61,214 nucleotides of DNA. It comes from an uncultured Verrucomicrobia subdivision 3 bacterium (GTDB lineage Bacteria; Verrucomicrobiota; Verrucomicrobiia; Limisphaerales; UBA11358). This document shows positions 20,656-29,419 of the stretch, in pieces; position 1 is the stretch's first letter; each line of letters starts with the position of its first letter. The DNA is taken from contig CAIRJF010000022.1 of the NCBI GenBank assembly GCA_903878805.1, positions 1 to 61,214 of the forward strand, in the 5' to 3' direction. Below the pieces are notes generated by a model. The model made no database searches, was not told where the DNA came from, and worked only from the letters and a program-made list of their open reading frames with translations. Both the position numbers and the translations under genes were made by a program.

Positions 20656-21483
20656 TTAGAGGTTGGGAGCGTAGGCGATGAACTTGTTGTATTCGAGCAA
20701 AATAGTCTGAAGCGCGGACACAAAAGCGAGTTCCTTCAAATACTCCGGCGGCGCGGCGGGCGTTTCCAAAATAATTTCAAACGGGCGCGGACGAATTTTC
20801 GGCGGCGCGTTCAAAATGCCTTCGTAGGCATGGCGGATGATGCCGTTGCGGGCGGGAAAACCGTCAATCACCGGACGCACGTCGCGCGGCAGAAATTTTT
20901 CCGCTGCCGAAAGCGCCGGTGCGATCAGACTTTTCGTCAACGTGGCGCCGTGAGCGAAACCGTAAAAACCATCGCTCGTGTCGTCGGTGTGCAAAGAAAT
21001 TATTCCCTGAAACGAGCGCGAAATAAGTTCGGCCTGGAGCAGACGGACTTCCGGCTCGGCGGTGTTGCGCCAGAATTCGCGGTTCAAATCCTTGCCCGCG
21101 CGCGAGTGGCGCGTGTTGTCCTCGAAGCCGGTGGGATTGCAAACGGGATAAAACGAAAGATAGTAGCCGGTCGCGAGTTCCGGTTTGGCTTCGAGCAATT
21201 TTATGAATTGGACAAGTGCGTGAACGCCTTCCGGTTCGTCGCCGTGGATGCCGGCAAAAATGCCGACGCGGATGGGCGTATCACCGCCGCGCGGCCCGAC
21301 AAAAAGATAACGCGGCAGCTCGTAGCTTTCGCCATCCATTTCAAATTGCGCGTCGTGATTCGCAACGAGATTCGGCGACGTCGCGGCAATTTGTTCCAGC
21401 GGCGCGAGCAGTTCGGCGATGGCGCGACGGATTTTGCGCGGTGCTGGCGCAGCAGTTTTAACGAGTGATTCTGTGATGGTCAT
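20656..21483 (-). CDS. M14-family (succinylglutamate desuccinylase/aspartoacylase-like) zinc hydrolase
   Basis: A 275-residue zinc enzyme of the M14 carboxypeptidase clan. The zinc site is in GIHGDEPEG (H..E) at about residues 79-87, with a third zinc His in SLHTDDTSDGF at about 169, and the general-base Glu probably in the EIILETPAAP segment near 238. There is no signal peptide, so it acts in the cytoplasm. Relatives split amide bonds of N-acyl amino acids or trim peptides. Its place inside the sulfate unit, overlapping the zinc-ribbon gene by 4 bases and 3 bases before cysT, suggests a link to sulfur acquisition, for example releasing a sulfur amino acid from an N-acyl or peptide conjugate. 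That role is inference. Confidence 0.85.
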   Translation of the reverse strand: MTITESLVKTAAPAPRKIRRAIAELLAPLEQIAATSPNLVANHDAQFEMDGESYELPRYLFVGPRGGDTPIRVGIFAGIHGDEPEGVHALVQFIKLLEAKPELATGYYLSFYPVCNPTGFEDNTRHSRAGKDLNREFWRNTAEPEVRLLQAELISRSFQGIISLHTDDTSDGFYGFAHGATLTKSLIAPALSAAEKFLPRDVRPVIDGFPARNGIIRHAYEGILNAPPKIRPRPFEIILETPAAPPEYLKELAFVSALQTILLEYNKFIAYAPNL

Positions 21484-21677
21484 AATTTTTTATTGGATTC
21501 AAAACATTTGTTGCAAAAAATTTGCCCCGCTTCGTCCAGCCTGACTTGCGGGAAGAAAAAATTTCCGCGACAGCCGGAGCATTCCTCCAACTCGTGCAAG
21601 CTGGCTGGCGACGGCAAATATAAATTGCCGTTCACCGACGTCTCCACCGACGCGATGGGTGACAGAGTTGTTTTCAT
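21480..21677 (-). CDS. Small zinc-ribbon protein
   Basis: A 65-residue protein with two CxxC pairs (CSGC near residue 33 and CNKC near 55) spaced to hold one zinc ion. The first 25 residues are less ordered. It has no signal peptide. Its stop codon overlaps the start of the M14 gene (ATGA), so it belongs to the sulfate unit. I do not recognise a family; small zinc ribbons can be adaptor or regulatory proteins, or a detached piece of a larger enzyme. Confidence 0.75.
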   Translation of the reverse strand: MKTTLSPIASVETSVNGNLYLPSPASLHELEECSGCRGNFFFPQVRLDEAGQIFCNKCFESNKKL

Positions 21678-21707
21678 TCAGCGCATAACTTGATCTCGTT
21701 TGTAAAT

Positions 21708-22490
21708 TTAATTCCGGCTCCACTGTCCTGCGTTCCACGAATTCGTGAACTTGGTCTGATCCGTGTGTCCGTCAGCAAAGCCAACATTGGCGCGGCGATT
21801 GTGGCGTTCGAGCATTTGCGCCTGCGTGGTCGTGCCGGGCGCGATGACTTGAATCGGATACAACCCGCCGCGCGATGGCGTGTTGTCCCCACGTCCGGCG
21901 TCGGCAAGGATTATGAAATTCGACGGCCGCTGAATTGAAGTATCGGTTTGGCTTTCATTGAATCCGTAATCCGGGTTCGCCTGATACCAAGTGCTTTGAC
22001 CAAAGCCGGGCGTGTAATTCGCCTCGCTCAAATTAAAACCGTAATCGGTCGTGAACCACTGGCCGGGGCCGGGCGTCGGCCAGTCCACTGATGAGCGGCA
22101 ACGGAACGCGTTCGCGCCCGGATCCGAATTTGCGCCGGTCGCAATAAAATTCGTGCTCGCGATGTATGACTGGAGCTGGCCGCGAATGGAAAACGGCGCG
22201 CGCGCGTCCGGCGTGTCCGCAATGGCGCCCCAGCGCGTCGTGTCCGTGGCCTCGCGCTCCGTCACGGCCTTGGGAAAACGGCTGTTGTTGTCATCCACGA
22301 ACATTCTAAACGCGACGCCGATCTGCCGCGTGTTTGAAAGGCACGCCCCGCGCTTGGCCGCGTCCTTCGCTTTCGCCAGCGCAGGCAACAGCATGGCCGC
22401 CAGAATCGCGATGATGGCAATCACCACCAGCAATTCAATCAGCGTAAATGCATCGTTTGGTTTCAAAATATTTTGTTTCTGCTTTTTCAT
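21708..22490 (-). CDS. Type II pseudopilin-like protein (prepilin N-terminus)
   Basis: A 260-residue protein with a perfect type IV prepilin start: a short charged leader, then [24 protein letters not shown] at about residues 15-38, with Glu at +5. The C-terminal domain carries the late [13 protein letters not shown] stretch found in the large Planctomycetota/Verrucomicrobiota families of such proteins. A prepilin peptidase would cut after the leader and the helix would assemble into a pseudopilus. Its position, on the same strand between yezD and the zinc-ribbon gene of the sulfate unit, is unexpected. Either it is a passenger or a surface filament is made under sulfur limitation. No peptidase gene is in the window. 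Confidence 0.88.
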   Translation of the reverse strand: MKKQKQNILKPNDAFTLIELLVVIAIIAILAAMLLPALAKAKDAAKRGACLSNTRQIGVAFRMFVDDNNSRFPKAVTEREATDTTRWGAIADTPDARAPFSIRGQLQSYIASTNFIATGANSDPGANAFRCRSSVDWPTPGPGQWFTTDYGFNLSEANYTPGFGQSTWYQANPDYGFNESQTDTSIQRPSNFIILADAGRGDNTPSRGGLYPIQVIAPGTTTQAQMLERHNRRANVGFADGHTDQTKFTNSWNAGQWSRN

Positions 22491-22562
22491 AGTTCCAGTT
22501 TTTTGCAGGAACTTCCGGTAGTCCGGTCAGCACCGCGATTTTATTTTTTGTTGTTTTATTTT

Positions 22563-22754
22563 TTATTTTTTATTTTGGGGCGATGGCTTGTCCAACCGCA
22601 CCCGTTCAGTTTTTTCAATCTGCGTCACCTGCGAATCATGCACGACGATTTCCACCACGCCGAAGCGCAGCGAACCTACCTGCCGCCGGACGAGCTCCAG
22701 CCATTCCGGCAATTCACCGGGCGGCAGTCCGTCTTCGGTTTGCTTGGTGCTCAT
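22563..22754 (-). CDS. yezD: YezD-family small protein (DUF2292)
   Basis: A 63-residue protein. The core WLELVRRQVGSLRFGVVEIV followed by VHDSQVTQIEKTERVRL matches the DUF2292/YezD pattern, a small family commonly found with sulfur assimilation genes in Bacillus and other phyla. It sits 22 bases after the sulfate-binding protein stop and before the pseudopilin. The biochemical role is unknown. Its presence supports the assignment of this whole stretch to sulfur metabolism. Confidence 0.85.
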   Translation of the reverse strand: MSTKQTEDGLPPGELPEWLELVRRQVGSLRFGVVEIVVHDSQVTQIEKTERVRLDKPSPQNKK

Positions 22755-22776
22755 GGTGAAAATTGCCGGTCAATTT

Positions 22777-23772
22777 TTATTGCGACTGGTAAATCTGGTC
22801 AAAAATTCCGCCATCGGCGAAATGCGTTTTCTGCGCGTTCGCCCAACTGCCAAACTCGTCTTTCAAGGTGACAAGTTTAAGTTGCGTGAAATTGGCGGCG
22901 TATCTGGCGGCGATGGCTTCGTTGCGCGGGCGGTAAAAGTTTTTCGCCGCGATTTCCTGGCCTTCGTCGGAGTAAAGATATTTCAAATACTCGTTCGCGA
23001 CCTCGGTCGTGTGATGGCGTTTGGCATTTTTGTCCACGAGCGCAACCGGCGGTTCGGCCAAGATGCTCAACGAAGGCGTGACGATTTCAAACTTGTCCGC
23101 GCCGAATTCTTTCAACGCGAGGTGCGCCTCGTTTTCCCACGCGAGCAGCACGTCGCCGATGCCGTTCTTCGCGAACGTCACGGTCGAACCGCGCGCGCCG
23201 GAATCAAGCACGGGCACATTTTTGTAGAGCTTGGTGATGAAGCTGCGCGCGGCGGCGTCATCGTGATTGTTTTTTTCCAGCGCATAGGAGTAAGCAGCAA
23301 GATACGCCCAGCGCGCGCCGCCGGAGGTCTTCGGATTCGGCACAACCACGCTCACGCCTTTTTTTACAACGTCGTCCCAATCCTTGATGCCCTTTGGATT
23401 TCCTTTGCGGACGAGAAAAACAATGGTCGAGGTGTAAGGCGCGCTATTATTGGGCAAGCGTGTCTGCCAGTTGGCGGGCAGCAATCTCGCCTGCTGTGCG
23501 ATCGCATCAATATCGTAGGCGAGCGCGAGCGTTACGACATCCGCATCCAGTCCGTTGATGACGGCCTGCGCCTGCTTGCCGGAACCGCCGTGCGACTGCG
23601 AGATGTTCACGCTGTCGCTAGTTTTCGCCTGCCAGTATTTCGCGAACGCAGCGTTATATTCCACATAGAATTCGCGCGTCGGGTCGTAGGAAACATTGAG
23701 CAATTTCACTTCCGCTGCGCCCGCCGAAACGGCGAGCGCGGCGAGCAGGACGAGGTTGAAAATAGTTTTCAT
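22777..23772 (-). CDS. sbp: Periplasmic sulfate-binding protein
   Basis: A 331-residue periplasmic binding protein that captures sulfate (or thiosulfate) and hands it to CysT/W/A. A signal peptide ([19 protein letters not shown]) leads to the mature start [17 protein letters not shown]. Ligand-contact motifs of the Sbp/CysP family are present: SHGGSGKQA at about residue 65, [10 protein letters not shown] and [10 protein letters not shown] place the start at ATG 23772; the frame is open about 88 codons further upstream but that part lies inside the porin gene and lacks a signal peptide. Spacing to the porin stop is 25 bases. Sbp and CysP cannot be told apart safely. Confidence 0.95.
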   Translation of the reverse strand: MKTIFNLVLLAALAVSAGAAEVKLLNVSYDPTREFYVEYNAAFAKYWQAKTSDSVNISQSHGGSGKQAQAVINGLDADVVTLALAYDIDAIAQQARLLPANWQTRLPNNSAPYTSTIVFLVRKGNPKGIKDWDDVVKKGVSVVVPNPKTSGGARWAYLAAYSYALEKNNHDDAAARSFITKLYKNVPVLDSGARGSTVTFAKNGIGDVLLAWENEAHLALKEFGADKFEIVTPSLSILAEPPVALVDKNAKRHHTTEVANEYLKYLYSDEGQEIAAKNFYRPRNEAIAARYAANFTQLKLVTLKDEFGSWANAQKTHFADGGIFDQIYQSQ

Positions 23773-23797
23773 GTGGTTAATTTTTTTGGATGTTGAA

Positions 23798-25354
23798 TCA
23801 AAACGCCAGTTGAATACGCGTGAACAAAACATTTTCCGACTGTGCCGGCACGCTGCCGGCGGCGAATTTGTTGCCCGCGTAGCTCGAAAAGGTAGTATGC
23901 GAGAAGCTGAGGTTCGCACGAATATTCTTGTTGAGATACCAGTTGAGACCCAACGCCCAAGCCTGCGCCCCGTCGGCGGACGTGGTCGGATTCGCCAGAC
24001 TTGTATTGACAGTGGATCCCTTGAAGGCGTCGTCATCCACGCTCAAATTGGCATAGCGCGCCACGAGCTGCCACGCACCCCATTGGTTGAGGCGCGGATC
24101 AAAGTTCTGGCGCGGCGTGATGCCATTGTAAGACGCATCCTCCCCCGTAAGTAGCCAGGAACCGGAAATTTCCCAGGCGGTGTTATGCACGTCCACGTTG
24201 GCTGAACCGCCTAGGTTTTCATTGCTGACGTGCTGGTCAGAAATGACATATTCGCCCAGCAGGCCAAACGGCCCATAGTAATAATACGTTTGCGGAGAAA
24301 GCCGCCAATGCACGCCCGTGGCGAAAACATTTTTATTGTAGGTGAAAAATCTCTGCTGGCCGTCCGTCGTGTAGCCGGGGGTCAGGCCCGTGGCCGAGTT
24401 GGTCGCCGGCTCGTCGTTTTCGTAGCTGCCGCCCGCGCCAAAACCAAATCCGCGCAGCGAGTTCAAATCGGAATTTTTCCACGGCTGGAAAAACAGCCGC
24501 GCGTCCACTGCCTTGCTGTTCTGGGAAAACGTGTTTGTCACCGTGCTGTTATAATCCGAGGCGCCGTTGAAAATGCCCACGGTATAGCTGGCCGCGCCGT
24601 TAAAAAAATCACCTTTCGCGGCCAGACCGAGATCGCGGTTGGGCACCAAGTCCGTCGCCAGCGAACGCTCGTTGAACGAAGTGTTCACGTCAGCCTGCAG
24701 GGCTTCCAGCCCGACCGGCGGCTTGAATTTCCCGGTCTCCACCTGAAGCCAGGGCGCGCCGCGATAAATCGTGTAGGCGTCAAAAATCTGCACCTGGCTG
24801 CCGCCAAAATCCGGCGTGAAATTATAATCAAAATCCCGCGCCACCGTGCCGGACAGGATGGGCCGCGCCCGGCGCAGCAAAAATCCGTCCACACCCTTTG
24901 CGCCGTTATCGTGAAAAAATGTCCGGCTGTCAACTTGGAGCACCGAGTGGATTTGCAGCACGAAATTTGTGTCCGCCGAATTGAAACTGAAACCGTTTGC
25001 GCTCAACGTCACTTTCGGCGCGGTCGCCGACTTCGCCACCGCCGCATCTTGATCAATCTCCCGCTGGCGCTGCAAAATACGCACCTTCTGATCCAAATCG
25101 GAAATGGTCGCCGCCTGCTCCGTTGAACTTGATTTCTGCTCCAACGCGTCAACCTTTTGCAACAGCAGCTCGACCTCCTGCTTGAGCGCCTTGATTTCCG
25201 CCTCTTGCGCGGAGCTACCACCATCGGCTGGCGTAGCTGCGGCTTCCGCCGGTGCAATGGCGTTGGTGCTGTCATCGGCCGCGTAGCCGGACTGGGCAAC
25301 TTGCGCTCCCGCGATGGCAGCGATGATTAACTGTTTTAGTTTTGTCGTCTTCAT
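23798..25354 (-). CDS. OprO/OprP-type anion porin
   Basis: A 518-residue outer-membrane porin. A signal peptide is followed by an N-terminal coiled coil (about residues 48-100, [20 protein letters not shown]) that probably trimerises or reaches the peptidoglycan, and then a beta-barrel starting near [15 protein letters not shown]. The motifs [18 protein letters not shown] and [10 protein letters not shown] are typical of the phosphate-selective porin O/P family. The last residue is Phe in TRIQLAF, the outer-membrane insertion signal. Because it leads the sulfate unit I infer that it admits sulfate or a related sulfur anion. Its own promoter and operator lie just upstream. Confidence 0.92.
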   Translation of the reverse strand: MKTTKLKQLIIAAIAGAQVAQSGYAADDSTNAIAPAEAAATPADGGSSAQEAEIKALKQEVELLLQKVDALEQKSSSTEQAATISDLDQKVRILQRQREIDQDAAVAKSATAPKVTLSANGFSFNSADTNFVLQIHSVLQVDSRTFFHDNGAKGVDGFLLRRARPILSGTVARDFDYNFTPDFGGSQVQIFDAYTIYRGAPWLQVETGKFKPPVGLEALQADVNTSFNERSLATDLVPNRDLGLAAKGDFFNGAASYTVGIFNGASDYNSTVTNTFSQNSKAVDARLFFQPWKNSDLNSLRGFGFGAGGSYENDEPATNSATGLTPGYTTDGQQRFFTYNKNVFATGVHWRLSPQTYYYYGPFGLLGEYVISDQHVSNENLGGSANVDVHNTAWEISGSWLLTGEDASYNGITPRQNFDPRLNQWGAWQLVARYANLSVDDDAFKGSTVNTSLANPTTSADGAQAWALGLNWYLNKNIRANLSFSHTTFSSYAGNKFAAGSVPAQSENVLFTRIQLAF

Positions 25355-25505
25355 TTTTGCTTACGGTTTTCCGTTTGGCTTTTTTAGTTTATGCTTTAAC
25401 TACTACTTTTTAAGTCGTTATTAAGTTCAAATAAAAATTAAAATTCAAATTAACCGTCATGATCAACGCCGTAAAACTGAATCGTTTTTCAATCAAAACT
25501 TAATT

Positions 25506-25551
25506 ACGACCTTTATTGTCGTTATAATGACTCAAATGATAAAAATGTCAA
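25506..25551 (-). promoter_or_regulatory. Candidate promoter and operator of the sulfate unit
   Basis: Read on the minus strand, a perfect TTGACA -35 (plus 25546-25551) is followed after 19 bases by TATAAC (plus 25521-25526). A perfect inverted repeat, ACGAC-N7-GTCGT (plus 25506-25522), overlaps the -10 and the likely start of transcription, where a repressor would act. The 8-base word GTCGTTAT of this site recurs at 25414-25421. The neighbouring Rrf2 regulator is the natural candidate. About 150 bases of untranslated leader, AT-rich, run to the porin ATG. Confidence 0.5.
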
Positions 25552-25568
25552 CGGTTGAATTGAAAAAA

Positions 25569-26030
25569 TTAAATTCCCTCGCCACCGATGAATCCCGTGG
25601 AAATTTCACGCGTGGACAGCGGCAATCCCTTGGCGACTTCCGCCAGTGTCGTGCGATCCATCAAGCTGGCGACGTAATTACGCGCTTCAAAAAAAACGCG
25701 GCGAAAACGGCAGACCGATTCTTGGGAGCAGCGTTGATAACCCGTGACCGAAACACAATCAATCGGTGCCAAAATACCGTCAAAATAGCGCACCACTTCG
25801 CCCATGGTTATTTTCGTCGGATTTTTGGCGAGGAAATAGCCGCCGCGAATACCCGCCGAGCTGTCCACCCAGCCTTGCGTCTTCAGCGCAAGCATGATTT
25901 GTTCGAGAAAACGTTTGGGCACGTCGTTCCGGCGCGCGAGTTCGCGGATGGGAATTGGCTGACCGCCGTAATGATCCACCAGTGTGAATAGCGCCCGCAA
26001 GGCGTAATCAGTCCGCTTGGAAACTCGCAT
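25569..26030 (-). CDS. Rrf2-family transcriptional regulator
   Basis: A 153-residue DNA-binding protein. The winged helix occupies about residues 1-70 (LRALFTLVDHY, then the recognition region VPKRFLEQIMLALK), with the glycine-rich wing GIRGGYFLAKNP. Three cysteines (C92, C101, C107) sit where IscR binds its iron-sulfur cluster, though the spacing is wider. CymR, another member, represses sulfur uptake genes by sensing O-acetylserine through cysteine synthase. Lying 39 bp upstream of the porin promoter on the same strand, this one probably controls the sulfate unit. Ligand or cluster sensing cannot be settled from sequence. Confidence 0.93.
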   Translation of the reverse strand: MRVSKRTDYALRALFTLVDHYGGQPIPIRELARRNDVPKRFLEQIMLALKTQGWVDSSAGIRGGYFLAKNPTKITMGEVVRYFDGILAPIDCVSVTGYQRCSQESVCRFRRVFFEARNYVASLMDRTTLAEVAKGLPLSTREISTGFIGGEGI

Positions 26031-26036
26031 CGCAAA

Positions 26037-26064
26037 ACGATAGTGACAGTGGATGAATAGTCAA
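26037..26064 (-). promoter_or_regulatory. Promoter of the rrf2 gene, predicted leaderless transcript
   Basis: On the minus strand TTGACT (plus 26059-26064), 16 bases, TATCGT (plus 26037-26042). Only 6 bases separate the -10 from the ATG at 26030, so the start of transcription would fall on or next to the A of the start codon and no ribosome-binding site can exist. Confidence 0.5.
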
Positions 26065-26090
26065 CCGGCTATTTCTGTCGCAAATTTTTG

Positions 26091-27179
26091 TTAGCCGACA
26101 ATGCGACCACCTTCGTTGAGGAAGATGCCTTTGAAATTCATCTCCAACGCCTGCGGATTTGAAGCTTTGGCGAGCGCTTCCTTTTCCGTAACGCGCCCGG
26201 CTTTTACCAGGTTAAAAAGTGATTGGTTAAACGTAAGCATCCCATCATCACCGCCGGTCTCAATCGCCGCCGTCAGTTTGTCCAACCGGTTTTCCTCGAT
26301 CATTTTTTTGATGAGCGGCGAGTTGGTCATGATTTCCAAAGCTGGCGTCATCTTGCCCTCCACCGTTGGAACCATGCGCTGACAAATCACGCCGCGCAAA
26401 CAGCCGGCGAGTTGACGGCGAATTTGTTCGCGGTCGTCGGCTTTGAAGAAATCGAGAATGCGCGTGATGGACTGCGCGGCCGTGGTCGTGTGCAACGTTG
26501 AAAAAACCAGATGGCCGGTGTCGGCCGCGCTCATCGCTGCGGTGAATGTCACCGCGTCGCGCATTTCGCCGAGCATGATGATGTCCGGGTCTTGACGCAA
26601 AACGTGTTTCAGCGCGCCGTAAAAACTCGCAGTGTCCAATCCGATTTCGCGCTGCTCGATAACAGATTGATTGTCTTCAAAAACAAATTCAATCGGATCT
26701 TCCAGCGTGACGATATGTTTTTTGAAGTTGGCGTTCACGTGCTCAATCATCGCGGCGAGCGTCGTGGATTTGCCGGAACCGGTCGAGCCGGCGACCATCA
26801 CGATACCGCGCGGCGATTCAGCGAGACCTTTGATTTGCTCAAGCAAACCGAGTTGCTCAAAACTCGGCACGGTGGATTTCACATAACGCATCGCGAGCGC
26901 CCAGGTGCCGCGCTGTTGGAAAACATTCGTGCGGAAGCGGCCCATGCCCGGGACGTTGTAGGAAAAATCCACCTCGCGGTCTTCGTCCAATTTTTTCTTC
27001 ATGTGCACCGGCGTCATGCCGTCAACCACGCTGTTCAGCCATTGCTCGGTCGGAATCGGACAATCAATCGAAATCAACTCGCGGCTGATGCGGAAAACGA
27101 CCGGCGTGCCGACTTTGATGTGAATATCCGACGCGCCGCCATCCACGGCCGCTTTCAAAATTTTGTTGAAGAGTTCCAT
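26091..27179 (-). CDS. pilT: PilT/PilU-type twitching ATPase
   Basis: A 362-residue hexameric ATPase that retracts type IV pili. Walker A is AGSTGSGKST at about residue 128, the Asp box is TLEDPIEFVFE, Walker B is IIMLGEMRD and the His box is GHLVFSTLHT. The C-terminal part (IMTNSPLIKKMIEENR) fits PilT/PilU; Met in GEMRD differs from the usual GEIRD. I place the start at ATG 27179 because MELFNKILKAAVDGGASDIH is the family beginning. It stands alone, 60 bases upstream of rrf2 on the same strand, with no pilB or pilC beside it; the pilin-type genes of this window could be its clients. Confidence 0.93.
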   Translation of the reverse strand: MELFNKILKAAVDGGASDIHIKVGTPVVFRISRELISIDCPIPTEQWLNSVVDGMTPVHMKKKLDEDREVDFSYNVPGMGRFRTNVFQQRGTWALAMRYVKSTVPSFEQLGLLEQIKGLAESPRGIVMVAGSTGSGKSTTLAAMIEHVNANFKKHIVTLEDPIEFVFEDNQSVIEQREIGLDTASFYGALKHVLRQDPDIIMLGEMRDAVTFTAAMSAADTGHLVFSTLHTTTAAQSITRILDFFKADDREQIRRQLAGCLRGVICQRMVPTVEGKMTPALEIMTNSPLIKKMIEENRLDKLTAAIETGGDDGMLTFNQSLFNLVKAGRVTEKEALAKASNPQALEMNFKGIFLNEGGRIVG

Positions 27180-27282
27180 GCGCGGAGAATAATCCAACCG
27201 CTGCCAAACGCCAAACGAGAAAACGTTTGGCACCGCAAACTTTGTTCGTGTCTTTCATCCCTCCCACGGTTAAAAATTCCGC

Positions 27283-28143
27283 ATGGCGAAACATAAAATC
27301 GGCATCATCGGCGGCACTGGACTTTACGGCATCGAAGGCTTCACCAACCAGAAATGGGTGAAAGTCAAAACACCCTTCGGCAAAACCTCGGACGATTTTC
27401 TCACCGGCAAACTCGCCGGGCGCGACGTGGTTTTTCTTCCGCGCCACGGACGCGGCCACCGCATTCTGCCAAGCGAGTTGAATCATCGCGCCAACATCTG
27501 GGCCATGAAAAAAATCGGCGTGGCGTGGATCATCAGCGTCAGCGCCGTCGGTTCGTTGCAGGAAAAATATCAGCCGTGCGACATCGTGGTCATTGACCAA
27601 TTTCTCGACCGCACCAAACAATCGCTCAATCACACATTCTTCGGACGCGGCATCGTCGCGCACGTCGCCTTCGCGCATCCGGTCAGCGAGGAACTGCGGC
27701 AGATTCTTGTGCGCACCGCGCGCGCGGCGAAAGCCCGCGTCCACGACGGCGGCACTTATGTGAACATGGAAGGCCCGGCGTTCAGCACGCGCGCCGAATC
27801 GCTCGCCAACCACGGCGCCGGTCACGACGTCATCGGCATGACAAATCTCGGCGAGGCCAAGTGCGCGCGCGAGGCCGAGATCGCCTACGCCACGCTCGCG
27901 ATGGCCACCGATTACGATTGCTGGAAGGAAGAAGAACACGTCTCGCTCGAGATGATCATCGCCAATCTCCATCGCAATGCCGACACGGCCAAGAAAATTG
28001 TCGCCGCCGCCGTCGCGCAGATTCCGGCGGAACCGAATTGGAAGGCGCACTCCGCTTTGAAGAATGCTTTTCTCACCGACAAAAAATTCTGGCCGAAGAA
28101 AACTGTTGCGGAATTGAAGCCGATTCTTGGAAAATACATTTAA
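27283..28143 (+). CDS. mtnP: S-methyl-5'-thioadenosine phosphorylase
   Basis: A 286-residue enzyme that splits methylthioadenosine with phosphate to adenine and 5-methylthioribose 1-phosphate, the first step of methionine salvage. Family motifs: GIIGGTGLYGIEGF near the start, PRHGRGHRILPSELNHRANI (phosphate and base contacts), SAVGSL and NMEGPAFSTRAES (ribose-binding Met and Glu). The length fits MtnP. It diverges from pilT with about 100 bases between them, enough for two promoters. Salvage of sulfur from methylthioadenosine fits the sulfur theme nearby, but it is not in that operon. Confidence 0.95.
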   Translation: MAKHKIGIIGGTGLYGIEGFTNQKWVKVKTPFGKTSDDFLTGKLAGRDVVFLPRHGRGHRILPSELNHRANIWAMKKIGVAWIISVSAVGSLQEKYQPCDIVVIDQFLDRTKQSLNHTFFGRGIVAHVAFAHPVSEELRQILVRTARAAKARVHDGGTYVNMEGPAFSTRAESLANHGAGHDVIGMTNLGEAKCAREAEIAYATLAMATDYDCWKEEEHVSLEMIIANLHRNADTAKKIVAAAVAQIPAEPNWKAHSALKNAFLTDKKFWPKKTVAELKPILGKYI

Positions 28144-28167
28144 GGGCGCGCAAATGCGGTCAACAGT

Positions 28168-28782
28168 GTGAAACTAAACCATCCAGCGCTCGTCGAACTG
28201 CTGCAAAGAGCCTATTCGGCGGAAAAGGCGGCGGCGTTCGCCTATATCGGTCACGCGAAGTCGTTGAAAGCCCCGGCCGCCAAAGTCCCGGTAAAACAAA
28301 TTGAAGACGACGAGTGGGAGCATCGCCGGAATGTCCTCGCCATCATGCAGCAGTATGAAATTCCTGTTTCGCGGTTTTACGAGGTCAAGTTTCACGTCAT
28401 CGGACGCTTTATTTCCGCAAGCTGTTATGTCATCGGCTGGTTCATGCCGTATTTCTTCGCCGGCAAACTCGAGAGCGGCAACGTCTGCGAATATTTCGTC
28501 ATGATGAAATATTTCCACGCGCTCGGTATCCGCGAACATGATAAAATCCTTTACGAAATGGGTATCAAGGAAAAGGAGCACGAGGTTTATTTTCTGGAGC
28601 AGATCAAGGACAGCAAATGGCTACCGTATTTTGAAAAGGTTTTTTCCTGGGGCAAACAAACCAGCGCCAATGACGTGGACATGGAAAATAAGCTGCCCGT
28701 CGAAACTTCCAGCCAGTATTGTAAGACCTTCAAGGCACATGAAGTGGAAGCCGCCAACCGTCAGGCCAAAGGCCAGAAGTAA
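28168..28782 (+). CDS. Ferritin-like diiron protein (COQ7-like)
   Basis: A 204-residue protein with four helices that carry carboxylate/histidine pairs: E19 in YSAEKAAAF, the ExxH motif E49-H52 in DDEWEH, E in SGNVCEYFVMM, and another E/H set in MGIKEKEHEVY. This is the pattern of the ferritin-like superfamily, nearest to demethoxyubiquinone hydroxylase (COQ7) types. A hydrophobic stretch (SCYVIGWFMPYFFAGKL) suggests membrane attachment. The first codon is GTG, 24 bases after mtnP, so both may share a message. Its substrate is unknown; a quinone or lipid oxidation is possible. Confidence 0.75.
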   Translation: MKLNHPALVELLQRAYSAEKAAAFAYIGHAKSLKAPAAKVPVKQIEDDEWEHRRNVLAIMQQYEIPVSRFYEVKFHVIGRFISASCYVIGWFMPYFFAGKLESGNVCEYFVMMKYFHALGIREHDKILYEMGIKEKEHEVYFLEQIKDSKWLPYFEKVFSWGKQTSANDVDMENKLPVETSSQYCKTFKAHEVEAANRQAKGQK

Positions 28783-28842
28783 AAGGAACTGTGGCGCAGC
28801 CACCTCTGTGTTCTTTGTGCCTCAATTGTAAAAATTAATTAC

Positions 28843-29322
28843 ATGAACAAGCGCGCCATCATCCAGAAGATCACCGCCAAGCTCGTCAGCGAATTGGAAG
28901 TCTATTTCCGCGCCGCGCAATTCTCCCGCGCCGAAGCCACGCACGAATCCAACAAGCCGGAAAATAAATACGACACGCGTGGCCTCGAAGCCGGTTACCT
29001 CGCGCGCGGCCAATCCAAGCAGGCGGCGGAACTCGAAGCCGCCATCGCCGAATACCAGAAACTCGGCGTGAAGAAATTTGCCGTCGGCGACGCCATCAAT
29101 ATTGGCGCGCTGGTGGAATTGGAACACGGCGGCGAAAGTTCCCTTTACTTTGTCGGCCCGCGCGCGGGCGGCACGGAAGTGATTCACGACAAAAAAGAAA
29201 TTCTCGTCATCACCCCGCAATCGCCGCTCGGCGAACAGCTCATCGGCAAGCAAGCCGGCGACCAACCGCAACTCACCTTCGGCGGCACGAAACAGGCCGC
29301 CAAGATTTTGCGCGTGGAGTAA
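28843..29322 (+). CDS. GreA/GreB-domain protein
   Basis: A 159-residue protein. The C-terminal 80 residues (IGALVELEHGGESSLYFVGPRAGG, then SPLGEQLIGKQAGD) match the FKBP-like C-terminal domain of GreA/GreB transcript-cleavage factors, which binds RNA polymerase. The N-terminal half is shorter than the Gre coiled coil and contains QFSRAEATHESNKPENKYDTRG, similar to the EAATHEENRPENDKDTR-type segment of small GreAB-domain proteins. It is therefore more likely an RNA-polymerase-associated relative than a true cleavage factor. The last 42 bases are repeated, with six changes, at 29950-29991. Confidence 0.8.
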   Translation: MNKRAIIQKITAKLVSELEVYFRAAQFSRAEATHESNKPENKYDTRGLEAGYLARGQSKQAAELEAAIAEYQKLGVKKFAVGDAINIGALVELEHGGESSLYFVGPRAGGTEVIHDKKEILVITPQSPLGEQLIGKQAGDQPQLTFGGTKQAAKILRVE

Positions 29323-29419
29323 TAACCCAAAGCCACTGGTTTTGACCTAAACGACGCGAGGATTGCCTCAAACGGCGCTTGGTTTATAGCCAACGGCGCG
29401 GCAAATGGAGCAAATGGCG

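Noticed and set aside
19783-21468. 561-codon plus-strand open frame across the cysT/M14 region
   Set aside because: Its composition (Arg, Gln, Asn, His) is that of an antisense shadow; cysT and the M14 gene on the minus strand have clear motifs.
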